Positions 62,219 through 64,000 of a stretch of DNA of 64,000 nt are shown in pieces. A program made the translations under genes and the position numbers. The notes beneath the pieces are model-generated. The model searched no databases. It saw nothing but the letters and a program-made list of their open reading frames with translations, and was not told where the DNA came from. Where the stretch lies: the NCBI GenBank assembly GCA_022428005.1, contig JAKMDI010000007.1, positions 92,084-156,083 of the forward strand, given 5' to 3'. This stretch comes from Flavobacteriaceae bacterium. GTDB taxonomy: Bacteria > Bacteroidota > Bacteroidia > Flavobacteriales > Flavobacteriaceae. The first letter of the stretch is position 1. Every line of letters starts with the position of its first letter.

Positions 62219-63037
62219 ATGGTAATAATCAAAAGTTTAGCGGAAATCGAGTTAATGCGAGAAAGTGCATTGATTGTCTCTCGAACTTTAGGGATGCTGG
62301 CCAAAGAAATTCAACCAGGAGTAACAACACTGCAATTAGATCGTTTGGCGGAAACTTTTATCAGAGATCATCAGGCGAAACCTGGCTTCCTCGGTCTGTA
62401 CGATTTTCCTAATACACTCTGCGTGAGCCCAAACGAACAAGTAGTACATGGAATACCAAACGACGTACCATTAGAGTCTGGAGATATTTTATCTGTGGAT
62501 TGCGGTGCACTTAAAAATGGCTTTTACGGTGACCATGCCTATACATTCGAAGTAGGCGAAGTCACAAAAGAAACCCAAAAGCTTTTGGAAGTGACCAAAA
62601 AATCCTTGTATCTCGGAATAGCAGCTTTTTGTAGTGGAAATCGGGTGGGAGACTTAGGTTACGCAATTCAGCAATATACGGAATCATTTGGCTATGGAGT
62701 GGTAAGAGAATTGGTGGGCCATGGTTTGGGAAAGGAAATGCATGAAGCCCCTGAGCTTCCAAATTACGGTAAGAGAGGCAGAGGGAAAAAATTTGTCGAT
62801 GGAATGGTCGTGGCCATTGAGCCTATGATCAATATGGGAACCAAAGACATTCGGCATTTTAAAGATGGATGGACCATCAAAACTGCTGACAACAAACCCA
62901 GCGCACATTTCGAACACAATGTAGCTTTGATCGATGGGAAGCCACAGCTCCTCTCTACCTTCGACCCTATCTATGAGGCCTTGGGAATTGAATCCGATGA
63001 AGAATTGCCCTTCAAAAAAACGACCTCCTTGGCATGA
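62219..63037 (+). CDS. map: Methionine aminopeptidase, type I
   Basis: 272 aa. The dinuclear metal ligands are visible: Asp in SVDCG, Asp in YGDHAY, His in GHGLGKEMHE, Glu in AIEPM and Glu in HFEHN. It lacks an N-terminal zinc finger. The stop overlaps the next methyltransferase gene by 4 nt. Confidence 0.95.
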   Translation: MVIIKSLAEIELMRESALIVSRTLGMLAKEIQPGVTTLQLDRLAETFIRDHQAKPGFLGLYDFPNTLCVSPNEQVVHGIPNDVPLESGDILSVDCGALKNGFYGDHAYTFEVGEVTKETQKLLEVTKKSLYLGIAAFCSGNRVGDLGYAIQQYTESFGYGVVRELVGHGLGKEMHEAPELPNYGKRGRGKKFVDGMVVAIEPMINMGTKDIRHFKDGWTIKTADNKPSAHFEHNVALIDGKPQLLSTFDPIYEALGIESDEELPFKKTTSLA

Positions 63038-63789
63038 AATGGATTTTGAGATACTGCTCTCGTTCGTTTTTAATTCGAATGAGTCTTTTTTTTCGACCCT
63101 TACTGCGAATTTATTTCAGTGGAAATAGATTTACAGACCCGATTGATTATTCCCATTACAGAAAATTTCTACCCTATGGGTATGGAGAAAAAATACGCCC
63201 CCATGCACTTTGTCCTGGAACGCTCTCTCTAGAACGCCATCGTTTGCTTTGGCTCTTCTTGGAAAGAGAGACAGATTTCCTCAAGAAAAAAATTAGCGTA
63301 TTGCACTTTGCTCCAGAACAGGTTTTCTATAAAAAATTTAAAACTTACCAGCATTGGGATTACACCACCACGGACATTACGTCACCGCTGGCCGATATAA
63401 AAGCGGATATCTGTGATCTTCCTTTTGAGGATAAAACCTATGATCTGATTTTGTGTAATCATGTATTAGAGCACATTCCTGACGATCTAAAAGCCATGTC
63501 TGAACTTTATCGCGTACTAAAAAAAGGAGGAACACTCATCGCCCAAGTTCCATTGGATGAAAACAGAAACAGCACATTTGAGGACGATAGTATTACTGAT
63601 CCCCAAAAAAGAACTGAAATTTTTGGTCAATACGATCATTTGAGAATTTACGGTTTGGATTATTATAACCGACTTAGTTCAGTGGGCTTTTCTAATAAAG
63701 CAATACTGTTACAGGATCGTTTGACTCAAGAGGAAATCGAAAGATTTGGACTTCCTATAAAAGAGAAAATCCCTGTAATGACCAAATAG
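63034..63789 (+). CDS. Class I SAM-dependent methyltransferase
   Basis: 251 aa. The N-terminal 75 residues are basic and may contact membrane or nucleic acid. The SAM fold starts at ISVLHFAPE, with DICDLPFEDKTYDLILCNHVLEHI (outline) and LKKGGTLIAQVP as motifs. The family is the broad Methyltransf_11 type, so the substrate is unknown. It overlaps map by 4 nt and ends 4 nt from the convergent partial gene. Confidence 0.8.
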   Translation: MKWILRYCSRSFLIRMSLFFRPLLRIYFSGNRFTDPIDYSHYRKFLPYGYGEKIRPHALCPGTLSLERHRLLWLFLERETDFLKKKISVLHFAPEQVFYKKFKTYQHWDYTTTDITSPLADIKADICDLPFEDKTYDLILCNHVLEHIPDDLKAMSELYRVLKKGGTLIAQVPLDENRNSTFEDDSITDPQKRTEIFGQYDHLRIYGLDYYNRLSSVGFSNKAILLQDRLTQEEIERFGLPIKEKIPVMTK

Positions 63790-63793
63790 GTCA

Positions 63794-64000
63794 CTATGGG
63801 TCAGAAACACATTCCAGGGACTCTATCCTTTTGATTAGATGGTTTAAGGCATTTTTATATTTTTGGTTTTGAAGCTTTAGATTTTTGATTTCTTTTTCTA
63901 AAAAGGTGACTTCAGTATTAATTTTTTGCTCAATTTGATTCCCTTCTAAATCACTCCGATAGACTAATTTTTGACCCGATAAACGTTCAACCAAAAGGGC
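63794..64000 (-). CDS. C-terminal part of an unidentified protein (start beyond right edge)
   Basis: The frame is open to the window edge, and 68 codons plus a stop are visible. After about 25 residues (LVERLSGQKLVYRSDLEG), a charged stretch with heptad-like spacing (TFLEKEIKNLKLQNQKYKN) predicts a coiled coil. The TTG at 63994 could be used but is probably internal. I cannot name the protein. Confidence 0.5.
   Translation of the reverse strand, partial: ALLVERLSGQKLVYRSDLEGNQIEQKINTEVTFLEKEIKNLKLQNQKYKNALNHLIKRIESLECVSDP

Noticed and set aside
1..64000. CRISPR arrays, insertion sequences, integrases, phage or conjugation genes
   Set aside because: None were seen on either strand. Gene content and order are those of a conserved flavobacterial chromosome.

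Overview
The window is chromosomal DNA from a member of the Bacteroidota, almost certainly of the Flavobacteriaceae type. Three things support this. It carries the gliding and type IX secretion genes gldJ and porV. It has typical flavobacterial neighbourhoods (gldJ-murF, pdhA-pdhC, rsfS-ftsH-LUD-cdsA-psd, ddl-coaD opposite PASTA-rluD, M1 peptidase-DUF6702-CarboxypepD_reg). Many genes are preceded by the Bacteroidota promoter pattern TTG-N(17-23)-TAnnTTTG, with short leaders and no obvious Shine-Dalgarno. The DNA is AT-rich and gene-dense. I see no insertion sequence, prophage, CRISPR array or rRNA. Genus cannot be decided from the sequence alone.

Layout. 1-12827 (- strand): dnaG (cut by the left edge), ispB, rlmN, queA, aroA, a MazG-like gene, a YjjG-type HAD phosphatase, a polysaccharide-deacetylase-like gene, a doubly broken radC, mpl, a TPR protein, obgE, adk. 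12915-16582 (+): purK, purE, an M3 oligopeptidase. 16620-17772 (-): rhodanese and a UbiA-like membrane protein. 17896-23482 (+): gcvP, a KAS III, mlaE and mlaF. 23479-29856 (-): mannose-1-P guanylyltransferase, SprT-like, SDR, pdhC, pdhA, porV. 30059-33080 (+): gldJ and murF. 33083-34984 (-): acs. 35166-37996: a sparse, AT-rich section with three small proteins, tRNA-Val(GAC), a promoter/palindrome/terminator unit that looks like a small RNA or attenuator, then a flavin reductase and an O-methyltransferase. 37993-41949 (-): tatA, M1 peptidase, DUF6702, CarboxypepD_reg. 42162-48781: M15 peptidase, yaaA, rluD, PASTA, ddl, coaD, NUDIX, pyrE, birA. 48840-53225 (+): rsfS, ftsH, LUD, cdsA, psd. Then valS (-), DUF1573, an aminotransferase and murB (+), dtd and rsgA (-), gpmI, a thioredoxin lipoprotein, map and a methyltransferase (+), and a partial gene (-) at the right edge.

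How the genes work together. Cell-wall precursor synthesis and recycling is spread over mpl, murF, ddl, murB and the M15 peptidase. Membrane lipid work is done by cdsA, psd, mlaE/F, ispB and KAS III. Central metabolism is represented by pdhA/pdhC, acs, gpmI, gcvP, purK/E and pyrE. Translation and ribosome functions are rlmN, queA, obgE, rluD, rsfS, rsgA, valS, dtd and map. gldJ and porV are the surface secretion and motility genes.

Most notable: radC is inactivated by two independent lesions, one removing the JAMM motif. porU is absent from its usual place between porV and gldJ. The only two strong intrinsic terminators I found both sit directly against a start codon, one at murF and one behind a promoter-palindrome unit at 36005-36145. 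Nearly all convergent gene pairs touch or overlap. Several genes must start at TTG or GTG.
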